This document shows positions 32,778 to 39,887 of a stretch of DNA of 47,939 nt, in pieces. The position numbers and the translations under genes were made by a program. Numbering within the stretch: the first letter of the stretch is position 1; each line of letters starts with the position of its first letter. The notes under the pieces were generated by a model. That model had not been told where the DNA came from, did not search any database, and saw nothing but the letters and a program-made list of their open reading frames with translations. This stretch comes from Cyanobium sp. E1_MAG_00006 (GTDB lineage: Bacteria > Cyanobacteriota > Cyanobacteriia > PCC-6307 > Cyanobiaceae), in the NCBI GenBank assembly GCA_027488975.1, contig JAIYAQ010000038.1, forward strand, positions 1 through 47,939, written 5' to 3'.

Positions 32778-34223
32778 TCAAGATCCGACTCCCTTGCGCG
32801 CGATCCCACTCCCGCACCGCTGCCTCCCCTGCTGCAGCTTGCGTGCCAGCCGCTCCGTGATCCCCAGTTCCGCTCCCTTCCAGAGGCGATCCATCTCACG
32901 GGTGAAGTGGACTGCCAGCAGCGGGGAGTCGATCACCAGCAGCACTTCGTCGTTCTGGTGGGCGGCGGAGGGGCTCCAGTTGAACGAGCCGGTGATCACG
33001 GTGCGCTTGTCGATCACAGCGAACTTGTGGTGCAGCTTGTCGCCGGCGGGCAGCCTGGCGATGCCCACCCCTTCGGCGGCTGTGGTCAGTGGCTTGTTGC
33101 CGGCCTCCAGCTTGCAGTGGCGATCCGCCAGGGAGGTGCCCAGCAGATCCAGCACCTCCGAGAACGAGCGGCTGGCGAAGCCCGCATCTGCCAGCAGGCG
33201 TAGCTGCACCCGGCGCCGCTGCAGCTCGGCGATCACCTCGGTGAGCTGCTGGGCGGAGAACACGAACAGGGCCATGTCCAGTCGGCGCCTGGCCTGGCTG
33301 AGGGTGGTGGCCAGCAGGTTCAGGCCATGGTTCGGGTCGTCGCGGCGATGGGGGGCGAACAGCACCTGCACGGGGGTGCGCCCCACCAGCACCGTCTGCG
33401 CCGGACCGGAGGCTTTGTTCTGGCCGAAGCGGCTGTTCTGCTGCCCGCCGGGGCCGTCGCCCCACATCCGCTCGAAATCAACGGTGAACACCGCCGCCAG
33501 TGCCGCGCTCTCGAAGCGCAGCTGGTGATTCACATTGCCGTGCGTGCGCGCATCACCCGGATCGCCATGCACACAGGAGGGGGTGAAGTTGGTCGAGCCG
33601 GTGATCACCACCCGGCCATCCACCAGCAGGTATTTGCTGTGCATCAGGCCGCTGCCGGCGCTGCCGTCCTCCCGGTCGTCGATCACGGGAACCCCCGCCC
33701 GTCGCAGGATCAGAACCGCATCGCCAGCTTCGATCTCAGCGCGGCTCAGTTGGCCATCGTGATTGCGGTCCGCCAGCTGCATCAGCAGGCGCCGCCTGCT
33801 GCGCAGGTGCGGACTCAGCTCCGCCTCGTGCTGCTCGCTCCAGGGGGCGCTGTAACTGTTCTCCAGCACCACCCGCACCGTCCTGCCGCGCCGGTGCTGT
33901 TGCGCGAGCGCCTCGGCCACCGCCGGCAGCGACAGCTCCTGCACCGCCACCAGCAGCTCACGCCTGGCGCTGCTGATCGCCTGCAGCAGCATCGCTTCCA
34001 GATCGTCACCGCGGCGGTGCTCGCCGCTGATCGGGCTGCGGTAGCGCACATCGGCGCGTTGGTTGAAGGCCACCGTGATGCCTGCCGGCATGGGCAATGG
34101 GGCCGCTGCCTGGCCCAGAACCCGGCCGGCGGTGGTGCAGCCCGTCAGGCCCAGGCTCATGCCCAGGGGAAGGCTCCACGGCAGGATCAAGGCCGGCAGA
34201 CGGCGCAGCAGGGGCGGCAGCAT
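32778..34223 (-). CDS. Phospholipase-D-like lipoprotein with EF-hand-like loop
   Basis: A 481-residue two-HKD protein. The N terminus is a lipoprotein signal (SLGLTGC, lipobox Cys29). HKD1 is HSKYLLVDGRVVITGSTN (His195, Lys197) and HKD2 is HHKFAVIDKRTVITGSFNWS (His398, Lys400), both complete. Between the N-terminal strand region and HKD1 lies ADRNHDGQLSRAEIEAGD; residues 152-163 (DRNHDGQLSRAE) fit a canonical 12-residue EF-hand loop, D-x-N-x-D-G-x-L-x-x-x-E. PLD-fold enzymes act on phosphodiesters such as phospholipids or nucleic acids; the substrate is unknown. The location should be outside the cytoplasm, anchored by lipid. The ATG at 34223 is preferred over the TTG one codon upstream. Confidence 0.85.
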   Translation of the reverse strand: MLPPLLRRLPALILPWSLPLGMSLGLTGCTTAGRVLGQAAAPLPMPAGITVAFNQRADVRYRSPISGEHRRGDDLEAMLLQAISSARRELLVAVQELSLPAVAEALAQQHRRGRTVRVVLENSYSAPWSEQHEAELSPHLRSRRRLLMQLADRNHDGQLSRAEIEAGDAVLILRRAGVPVIDDREDGSAGSGLMHSKYLLVDGRVVITGSTNFTPSCVHGDPGDARTHGNVNHQLRFESAALAAVFTVDFERMWGDGPGGQQNSRFGQNKASGPAQTVLVGRTPVQVLFAPHRRDDPNHGLNLLATTLSQARRRLDMALFVFSAQQLTEVIAELQRRRVQLRLLADAGFASRSFSEVLDLLGTSLADRHCKLEAGNKPLTTAAEGVGIARLPAGDKLHHKFAVIDKRTVITGSFNWSPSAAHQNDEVLLVIDSPLLAVHFTREMDRLWKGAELGITERLARKLQQGRQRCGSGIARKGVGS

Positions 34224-34274
34224 CAACGGCAGACCGGACTGACCTGAGCATTCCCCTGCTCGGGCCCCGATCGA

Positions 34275-34493
34275 TCAGCCGTGGCTGGGCAGTTCCGAGG
34301 TGCGCAGCATGGCGCTGAACCACAGGCAGCTCAGGATCACCGCCGCCAGAACGCCGGCGGCCACGCTGACGCGCACCATCAGCAGCGGCACCAGGATCGG
34401 CACCACCAGGGCACCGGCCAGTGGTGTGAAGGCGACCAAGGCCTTCACGGCGCCGGCGGGTTGTGCCTCGGCTTGGTTGGCATGTGCGCCCAT
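34275..34493 (-). CDS. Small two-helix membrane protein
   Basis: A 72-residue protein from the ATG at 34493. A polar N terminus (GAHANQAEAQPAGAVKALVAF) precedes two adjacent hydrophobic helices (PLAGALVVPILVPLLMVRV and AAGVLAAVILSCLWFSAML) and a short polar end. No family is recognised. It begins 7 bp after the stop of the DUF4912 gene and is 51 bp upstream of the PLD lipoprotein, so all three are probably co-transcribed. Confidence 0.6.
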   Translation of the reverse strand: MGAHANQAEAQPAGAVKALVAFTPLAGALVVPILVPLLMVRVSVAAGVLAAVILSCLWFSAMLRTSELPSHG

Positions 34494-34500
34494 TGGCCCC

Positions 34501-35553
34501 TCAGAACCATTCGGCCACAGCCTGATCGCTGGGGTTGCTGTTGTCTTCCGGTGTGCGGCGATCGAAATGCAGGGTGATGTTGCGCTTCTGCTCGCCATCG
34601 GCGGCTACGGCCTCGATCGGGTAGATCTGCTGGCCGTCGCGGAACGGCACCTGGATACGGAAGGTGCCGTCGCTGGAGAGAGGCACCTCCTCGCCGCCGA
34701 TGGTGAGTCGGGCCGAAGGGTCGGTCGCCCCATAAACGATCAGCTCGGCGTCAGCCACCAGCCAGAAGGCCCGCTGGCGCGGTGCCACAACGCCCGAGCC
34801 CGATTCGCTGCGGCCGCTGGCCCACACGCCGGCCCCTGAAGCGTTGAGGCCGCCGGATTCACCGGATTCCTCCAGTTCATGGAAAGCCTCCGAGCCGCGG
34901 CCGAGCCGGCGCCAGCCCACCGTTGCCGTCTGGTACAGACGCTCGTGCAGGCCGGTGTCGCTGGCTGCGGGCACACTCGGTGCCACGGGTGAGGCAGGGG
35001 TGTCGAGCGAGAAGGGCACGAACTGATCCAGGATCTGCTCGCTGGGGTGCAGGGCCGGCACCCGCGCCACTGCGGAATAGGCCAGGGAAATCCAGCCACC
35101 GCCATTGCGGCGGTAGCCCAGCTCCACCCGATAGTCGCGGTCGCTCAGGGGCACCGGCAAATACCACTCGGTGGCATGGCTGTCGACCGGGACCTCCTGC
35201 ATCGTGTGGGGGTGGCTGGAGCCACCGCTCAGCCCCGTCACATCCGCCACCCGCAGGCAGAGCTGGGTGGCGCCCACCTTGAAGGCCTCCTGGCGGTCGG
35301 CCTCGGAGATCTCCCAGAACACATAGGCCCACTGGGGATCGCGGGGCAGGAAGACAACGCGGGTATCCGCCAGGGGTGGCAGCTCTGTGGCCAGCTCGGG
35401 CTCGGCGATGGCCACGCCCCCCTGGCGACGTCCGATCGCGCTGACCAGCTCGTCCTTCGTTTTGCGGCTGTACAGGGTGACGCCCAGTTCACTCGCCACC
35501 TGGCGCAGCTGGCGCAGGGTCAGTCGGGCTAGTGAGGAAAGGGACTGGCTCAC
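34501..35553 (-). CDS. DUF4912 protein with N-terminal SAP/Rho-N-like helix-extended-helix
   Basis: A 350-residue protein. Residues about 8-42 (LARLTLRQLRQVASELGVTLYSRKTKDELVSAIG) resemble the Rho N-terminal/SAP fold, often nucleic-acid binding. Two DUF4912-like beta modules follow: TRVVFLPRDPQWAYVFWEISEADRQ (about 63-88) and, after a low-complexity Ser/Gly linker, WLVADAELIVYGATDPSARLTIGGEEVPLSSDGTFRIQVPFRDGQQIYPIEAVAADG. Function is unknown. GTG at 35553 is the start. It heads a minus-strand set with the small membrane protein and the PLD lipoprotein. Confidence 0.8.
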   Translation of the reverse strand: MSQSLSSLARLTLRQLRQVASELGVTLYSRKTKDELVSAIGRRQGGVAIAEPELATELPPLADTRVVFLPRDPQWAYVFWEISEADRQEAFKVGATQLCLRVADVTGLSGGSSHPHTMQEVPVDSHATEWYLPVPLSDRDYRVELGYRRNGGGWISLAYSAVARVPALHPSEQILDQFVPFSLDTPASPVAPSVPAASDTGLHERLYQTATVGWRRLGRGSEAFHELEESGESGGLNASGAGVWASGRSESGSGVVAPRQRAFWLVADAELIVYGATDPSARLTIGGEEVPLSSDGTFRIQVPFRDGQQIYPIEAVAADGEQKRNITLHFDRRTPEDNSNPSDQAVAEWF

Positions 35554-35674
35554 CGTATCTGCAGGTTCTGTTCGGGATCAGTCTGCCGATGTCCGTCCCA
35601 ATCCTGTCCGCCCCGGGCTCGGGAGTCAGGATCTCATGACCGCCGGCTGGTCGCGCCGGCCACGAGGCAGGCAC

Positions 35675-35701
35675 AAAAAAGCGGCGGGTTGCCCCGCCGC
35701 T
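35675..35701 (-). terminator. Rho-independent terminator after cpcG
   Basis: On the minus strand AGCGGCGGG, loop GCAA, CCCGCCGCT, followed by TTTTTT (35680-35675). The nine-pair stem has a stable GNRA loop. It begins 34 bp after the cpcG stop. Confidence 0.93.
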
Positions 35702-35735
35702 CCGATTGTTCAGCTGACGACTGTCAGGCTCAGGC

Positions 35736-36509
35736 TCAGCGGCCGAGGCTGCGGTAGGGCACCTTGGCCAGGTAGTCGATGTCGGCGCTGCCGGTGGCGG
35801 CGCTGCCGCGCAGGGCGGGCATGGAGCGCACCCAGGGCATGTAGTCCTGCGGGTAGCCACCGCGGCGCTGCAGGGAGCGCTCGGGAATGCGGCGGGCGGT
35901 GCCGGTGTACACGATCTGGGGGAAGCCCAGGATGCCGCGGTAGTAGCTCTCGTAACGAGGGCTGGTGATGTTGAAGGGGGTCTCGCCCAGGTCACGGCTG
36001 CCCACCACGCGGTTGCGGTGGTAGGGCACGGTGTCGTAACCGAAGGCGTCGAGGTACTCCTGGGAATTCAGGATGTCGTCGACCATGCCCTTGACGCCAC
36101 GGGTCATCAGCACGGCAGACCAGGCGATCTCTTCAGACTTGCCGTAGGTCTTGCGGCCCAGCAGCTTTTCCACCAGGTGGCGGGCCACCCGGTAGTTGCT
36201 GTTGAGGTTGTAGAAGCTGCGGTTGAAGGTGTCCGACAGGCACAGGGAGCGGATGAAGTCCCGCACCGTGATCTGGCCGTCGCGCAGCTGGCTTTCCAGG
36301 GTGCGGTCGCGGTCGACCTTGAAGGCGTGGAAGAAAATCTGGCGATAGGCCGCCTCGATCACGAAGTTCTGGTCTTCGCGATCGAAGGCCTTATCCAGCG
36401 AGGCAGCCTTGGGATCCTCGTCCGAACCGACCCGGAGGGGATCCACACGGGAGTTCTGCGTGGTGGGCGCGTAGTTCAGCAGAGGCAGGGCCACTCGTGC
36501 TTCAGGCAT
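35736..36509 (-). CDS. cpcG: Phycobilisome rod-core linker CpcG
   Basis: A 257-residue linker. The N terminus ALPLLNYAPTTQNSRV is the typical CpcG start. A PBS-linker domain spans about residues 20-180 with FVIEAAYRQIFFHAFKVDRDRTLESQLRDGQITVRDFIRSLCLSDTF and VEKLLGRKTYGKSEEIAWSAVLMTRGVKGMVDDILNSQEYLDAFGYDTVPYHR. The C-terminal tail is soluble (PQDYMPWVRSMPALRG), without the hydrophobic helix of CpcL, so it should attach phycocyanin rods to the allophycocyanin core. The leader has a CTGAG-CGCT-CTCAG hairpin at 36548-36561. cpcS lies upstream, 78 bp away. Confidence 0.95.
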   Translation of the reverse strand: MPEARVALPLLNYAPTTQNSRVDPLRVGSDEDPKAASLDKAFDREDQNFVIEAAYRQIFFHAFKVDRDRTLESQLRDGQITVRDFIRSLCLSDTFNRSFYNLNSNYRVARHLVEKLLGRKTYGKSEEIAWSAVLMTRGVKGMVDDILNSQEYLDAFGYDTVPYHRNRVVGSRDLGETPFNITSPRYESYYRGILGFPQIVYTGTARRIPERSLQRRGGYPQDYMPWVRSMPALRGSAATGSADIDYLAKVPYRSLGR

Positions 36510-36587
36510 CCGTCGTGGCCGATCGTAGAAGTGAGGCCTCGGCTGGACTGAGCGCTCTCAGCCAGGGCTCACAGTCCGTAACGTTGC

Positions 36588-37202
36588 TCACCAGCCCAGC
36601 GGTGAGAGTGCACCCGCCCTCGCCAGGCCCTCGCCAGCGCTCGCTCCGGCGGCTCCGCCGCTGATCTCGTCCTCGGCGCAGCGGGTCTCGATGCAGAAGG
36701 AGGCAGTGTTGGAGAGCCCCTCCACGGTGCTGCTGCGCAGGCGCACGTTCGGGCCGGCGAAGGAGAAGCGCTCCCAGGAGCTCATCGTTTCGTAGTCGGT
36801 ACTGAGCAGCAGGCCGTCGCGCTCATCCATGCGGAAATGCCCCGCCACCGGTGCGGTCTCGGCGTAGCCGCGGTCGCGCAGCAACAGGCCGGCGCGGCCC
36901 CGCTCATCCGTGGGGATCAGGCCGAACAGGCTCTCGCCTTCGTGGGCTTCACCGGCCTTGTCCCAGGCCATCGAGCCGCTCCAGCGCACTCGGCAGCCGC
37001 CCACCAGGCCGGCGGGGTCCTGCCCGTGCAGCGCGGCGATCGCCTCCAGCCGCTCATCGCCAAGCTCAAGCTCCTCCACCACGATCAGCGAACCGCCCGC
37101 TTCGGCGCGCCGGTGCAGGAGATGGTGGCTGCTGCGCTGGGAGCGCCAGCGGCCGCAGCTCAGCTGGAAGAAGCTGAGGGCATCGGCGATCGGGAGAGTC
37201 AC
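36588..37202 (-). CDS. cpcS: Phycobiliprotein lyase, CpcS/CpeS type
   Basis: A 204-residue protein with the lipocalin-like lyase pattern: ADALSFFQLSCGRWRSQRSSHHLLHRRAEAGGSLIVVEELE, MAWDKAGEAHEGESLFGLIPTDERGRAGLLLRDRGYAETAPVAGHFRMDERDGLLLSTDYETMSSWERFSFAGPNVRLRSST. It attaches phycocyanobilin or a related bilin to the beta-84-equivalent cysteine of phycobiliproteins. Sequence alone does not separate CpcS from CpeS subgroups, but the neighbouring cpcG favours phycocyanin. GTG at 37202 is preferred over a 95-codon upstream extension that is Arg/Ser-rich and lacks family similarity. Confidence 0.88.
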   Translation of the reverse strand: MTLPIADALSFFQLSCGRWRSQRSSHHLLHRRAEAGGSLIVVEELELGDERLEAIAALHGQDPAGLVGGCRVRWSGSMAWDKAGEAHEGESLFGLIPTDERGRAGLLLRDRGYAETAPVAGHFRMDERDGLLLSTDYETMSSWERFSFAGPNVRLRSSTVEGLSNTASFCIETRCAEDEISGGAAGASAGEGLARAGALSPLGW

Positions 37203-37257
37203 GGGCCGGCGGCGGTTGGAGCGATGATCGCAAGCCGCCGTCGCCCGTCGCCGCTCC

Positions 37258-38154
37258 GTGGCAACTCCCGTGCTCACGGGCGCCCTGGCGGCGCTGGCGG
37301 CCGCCCTGTGCTGGACCCTGGCCAGCAGCCTCTGGCACCGCCTGCCCACGTCCCTCTCGGCGGTGCAGCTCAACCTGCTCAAGAACCTGCTGGCCCTGGT
37401 CCTGCTGGCACCGGCCCTGGCGCTGCAGCCCTGGCGGGTTGGCTGGGATCCGCTGCTGCTGCTTGCGGCCAGCGGGGTGCTTGGCATCGCCCTCGGCGAC
37501 AGCCTCTACTTCGCCGCCCTGCGCCGGCTCGGCACCCGCCGCTGCCTCACCCTTGATGCCGGGGGGCCCGCCGTGACGGCCGTGGCTGGGTTCCTGTGGC
37601 TGGCGGAATGGCCCAGTCCGCTCCAGTGGCTGGGGGTTGGGCTGATCAGCCTGGCGGTGCTGCTGGTGGCACGACAGAAGCCCGAACGATCCCCGGCTGC
37701 TGGTCTGGCAGTGCCGGCGGCAGCGCAGCGGCTGGGGGTGCTGCTGGCCCTGGGGGCCCTGCTCTGCGGCAGCGGTGGAGCTCTACTGGCGCGGGCGGCC
37801 CTGCGCGCCGGCGAACTCGATCCGCTCCAGTCGGCCGTGTTGCGCCTGGCGGCGGCCAGCCTGGTGCTGCTGCCCCTGCTGCGGGGGGTGCCGGTGTCGC
37901 CTCCCAGGCCACGCCCGGCGCAGCGGCGCTGGCCGCTCTGGCTGGCGGCCACCCTGCTGGGCACCAGTGCCGGCATTGCGCTCCAGCAGACGGCACTGCA
38001 GCACCTGCCGGGGGCCTTGGCTGTGGCCCTGATGGCCACGGCGCCGGTGATGGCGTTACCCCTGGCGCCGTTGGAAGGGGATCGGCCCGGAGTCGTCGGT
38101 GTGCTGGCGGCGCTGCTGGCCCTGGGTGGCGTCAGCTGCGTGGTGGTGGGCTGA
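37258..38154 (+). CDS. EamA/DMT-superfamily transporter
   Basis: A 298-residue protein with ten hydrophobic helices in two EamA repeats. The first repeat starts GALAALAAALCWTLASSLWHRL; the second starts RLGVLLALGALLCGSGGALLARAAL. Helix boundaries carry LGIALGDSLYFAALRRLGTRR and LQQTALQHLPGALAVALMATAPVMALPLA. Such proteins export or import amino acids, nucleosides or other small metabolites; the substrate cannot be told. The start is GTG at 37258, as an upstream ATG is out of frame. It diverges from cpcS by 55 bp and its end overlaps the next minus-strand gene by 23 bp. Confidence 0.85.
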   Translation: MATPVLTGALAALAAALCWTLASSLWHRLPTSLSAVQLNLLKNLLALVLLAPALALQPWRVGWDPLLLLAASGVLGIALGDSLYFAALRRLGTRRCLTLDAGGPAVTAVAGFLWLAEWPSPLQWLGVGLISLAVLLVARQKPERSPAAGLAVPAAAQRLGVLLALGALLCGSGGALLARAALRAGELDPLQSAVLRLAAASLVLLPLLRGVPVSPPRPRPAQRRWPLWLAATLLGTSAGIALQQTALQHLPGALAVALMATAPVMALPLAPLEGDRPGVVGVLAALLALGGVSCVVVG

Positions 38155-38500
38155 GGCCTGCCTCCGCGAGGCGCCGGTCGGCGCTGGCCTTCCCCCAGGC
38201 CACCAGGTCGGCCATGTCCAGGCTCAGGGGGGCTTTGCCCTGCTCCAGGCCGATCTGATCGAGCTGCAGGGCCGCCTTGCTCAGCTGCTCCACCAGCACC
38301 GGAATGAAGGCGGGATCGGCCACCAGGTTTGGCTGCCGCTCCGCCCAGGCAGTGAGGGCGGCCTGATCAGGCCGTTCGGCGGCATCGCCGCTCACCTGCT
38401 GCAGGCAGCGCAGGCTGTGGGCCAGCAGGCGCAGGTGATGCCGCTCCAGCGCGGGCAGCAGGCTGCTCTCCAGTACCTCCAGGTCCTGCTCGCTCAGCAC
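38132..38500 (-). CDS. Helical hypothetical protein coupled to sufR
   Basis: A 122-residue soluble helical protein: VLSEQDLEVLESSLLPALERHHLRLLAHSLRCLQQVSG, LTAWAERQPNLVADPAFIPVLVEQLSKAALQLDQIG, and the tail LDMADLVAWGKASADRRLAEAGL. No cysteine cluster or membrane helix is present. I recognise no family. GTG at 38500 overlaps the last 7 bp of sufR, pointing to coupled translation and a possible role near SufR or iron-sulfur assembly; that role is inference only. Confidence 0.65.
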   Translation of the reverse strand: MLSEQDLEVLESSLLPALERHHLRLLAHSLRCLQQVSGDAAERPDQAALTAWAERQPNLVADPAFIPVLVEQLSKAALQLDQIGLEQGKAPLSLDMADLVAWGKASADRRLAEAGLSPPPRS

Positions 38501-39150
38501 GCGCTGGCTGAGCTCTCGGGCAGCTGCAGGCGGAAGCCGCAGGCGTGACCACCCTCCAGAAGCCAGTGGACGCGCTCCACCTCGCAATCTGGGAAGGTGT
38601 GGCGGATCAGCTGCAGCTCCTGATCACAGATGCAGGGGAACTGCTCGGCGATCTTCATCACCGAGCAGTGGAACTCACTCATCACCCAGCCGTGCCCCTC
38701 GGGATCGGGACGCAGTTCGGCCACAAAGCCCTCGCTGCGGCGCAGCTCCACCAGCCGTTCGAGGCGGGCACGGAGAGGTCCGGCGCCGATGCTTCGGCGG
38801 TAGTCCGCCGCTTTCTCGGCCGCCTGGCGCTGCAGCAGGTCCGCCACCATGTCGGGCGGGAGGCTGGCGGCCATGGAATTGAGCAATCCCAGAGCGAAAT
38901 CGTCGCTGCCGTCGGGGAAGTGACCACGACCGGCGGTGGTCAGCCGCCAGCGGTTGCTCGGCCGGCCGGGGCCTTCGCTGGCCGGGCTGGCCTCCACCAG
39001 GCCCTCCTCCTCGAGGGAACGGAGATGGCGCCGCATCGCCTGCACGGAAACGGCCAGTTCCTCGGCGAGCTCGGCCGCAGTGATCTCTCCCTGGCGCAGC
39101 ATCAGGGTCAGGGCGGCTTCGCGCGTCGGTGCCTGGGTGGAGGCGCTCAT
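38494..39150 (-). CDS. sufR: SufR, iron-sulfur repressor of the suf genes
   Basis: A 218-residue DeoR/ArsR-like regulator. A winged helix-turn-helix lies at about residues 21-70 (EITAAELAEELAVSVQAMRRHLRSLEEEGLVEASP). Candidate Fe-S ligands are Cys162, Cys173, Cys175, Cys189 and Cys204, in SEFHCSVMK, EQFPCICDQ, FPDCEVE and GHACGF. In cyanobacteria SufR binds 4Fe-4S clusters and represses sufBCDS and itself; loss of the cluster relieves repression. The ATG at 39150 opens the conserved part; a longer frame upstream lacks similarity. It is divergent from the ftrC-suf genes, the usual arrangement. Confidence 0.93.
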   Translation of the reverse strand: MSASTQAPTREAALTLMLRQGEITAAELAEELAVSVQAMRRHLRSLEEEGLVEASPASEGPGRPSNRWRLTTAGRGHFPDGSDDFALGLLNSMAASLPPDMVADLLQRQAAEKAADYRRSIGAGPLRARLERLVELRRSEGFVAELRPDPEGHGWVMSEFHCSVMKIAEQFPCICDQELQLIRHTFPDCEVERVHWLLEGGHACGFRLQLPESSASAC

Positions 39151-39498
39151 GACCAGGGGAACGTGCTCACACCATGCCACGCAGACTTGATAACTGGCGA
39201 ACCGACCCATCGCAGGTGCTGGTTCTGCTACACGATCTGCGGGGCAGGGGCGAGTCGCGGGCCACAATGGGCCTTCACCCCGGCCGGCCTGCGCGTGCCT
39301 TAGGGTCGACTTGCGAAACCACTGTGTTTCGTAACTGGGTTCAACGGCGACCCGTTCGCCGCCTATCCCGATCCGGCTTGGAGCTGTCCCACTCTCTCAG
39401 TTCCCACCGCATCGTTCTCGCTGCACCGTTTCGGCTGCACCGTCCCAGCTGCATCGCCACTTCTTTCACCCGCCGCTGCCTCTCCTCGACCCTGCGCC
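39151..39498. other. 348-bp control region between sufR and ftrC-suf
   Basis: No convincing gene is present; the 110-codon plus-strand frame here is Arg/Ser-rich and unlike a real protein. The notable element is the inverted repeat at 39311-39334 (separate entry). The 165 bp from that repeat to the ftrC ATG form a long C/T-rich leader (for example CTCTCTCAGTTCCCACC and TCTCCTCGACCC) with little purine content. I found no hexamer pair good enough to call a promoter on either strand. Confidence 0.5.
39311..39334. promoter_or_regulatory. Candidate SufR operator
   Basis: TTGCGAAAC, six bases (CACTGT), GTTTCGTAA: a nine-base inverted repeat with one mismatch. The core AAAC-N6-GTTT has the same spacing as the published cyanobacterial SufR core CAAC-N6-GTTG. 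It lies 160 bp from the sufR start and 165 bp from the ftrC start, well placed to act on both. Confidence 0.6.
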
Positions 39499-39867
39499 AT
39501 GTCTGACGCCCCCAGTTCTGACGCCCCCAGCACCCCAGCCAGCGACAGCCTCGAGGTGATCCGTAAGTTCGCCGAGACCTACGCCCAGCGCACCGGTACC
39601 TATTTCTGTAGTGATCCCGGCGTGACCGCCGTGGTGCTCGAGGGTCTGGCCCGTCATAAGGACGAGCTGGGAGGTGCCCTCTGCCCATGCCGCCACTACG
39701 AGGACAAGCAGGCCGAGGTGGCCCAGGCCTTCTGGAACTGCCCCTGCGTGCCGATGCGCGAGCGCAAGGAGTGTCACTGCATGCTGTTCCTCACGGAGGA
39801 CAACCCCTTCCGCGGCGAGTCGCAGACCATCAGCCTCGACGACCTCAAAGCCCTCACCGCCGGCTGA
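39499..39867 (+). CDS. ftrC: Ferredoxin:thioredoxin reductase catalytic chain
   Basis: A 122-residue protein with the complete FTR-beta signature CPC-x16-CPC-x8-CHC: Cys62 and Cys64 in [11 protein letters not shown], Cys81 and Cys83 in NCPCVP, Cys92 and Cys94 in ECHCM. Four of these hold a 4Fe-4S cluster and two form the redox-active disulfide that receives electrons from ferredoxin and reduces thioredoxin. The first 17 residues are Ser/Pro/Ala-rich and may be disordered. It lies 20 bp before sufB on the same strand and is the first gene behind the SufR control region, suggesting joint control of this Fe-S enzyme with Fe-S assembly. Confidence 0.95.
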   Translation: MSDAPSSDAPSTPASDSLEVIRKFAETYAQRTGTYFCSDPGVTAVVLEGLARHKDELGGALCPCRHYEDKQAEVAQAFWNCPCVPMRERKECHCMLFLTEDNPFRGESQTISLDDLKALTAG

Positions 39868-39887
39868 ACCGCCGGCTGATCCCTCCC

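Noticed and set aside
39174-39506. 110-codon plus-strand frame in the sufR-ftrC spacer
   Set aside because: It is Arg/Ser-rich, crosses the operator candidate, overlaps the ftrC start, and resembles a shadow of a control region.
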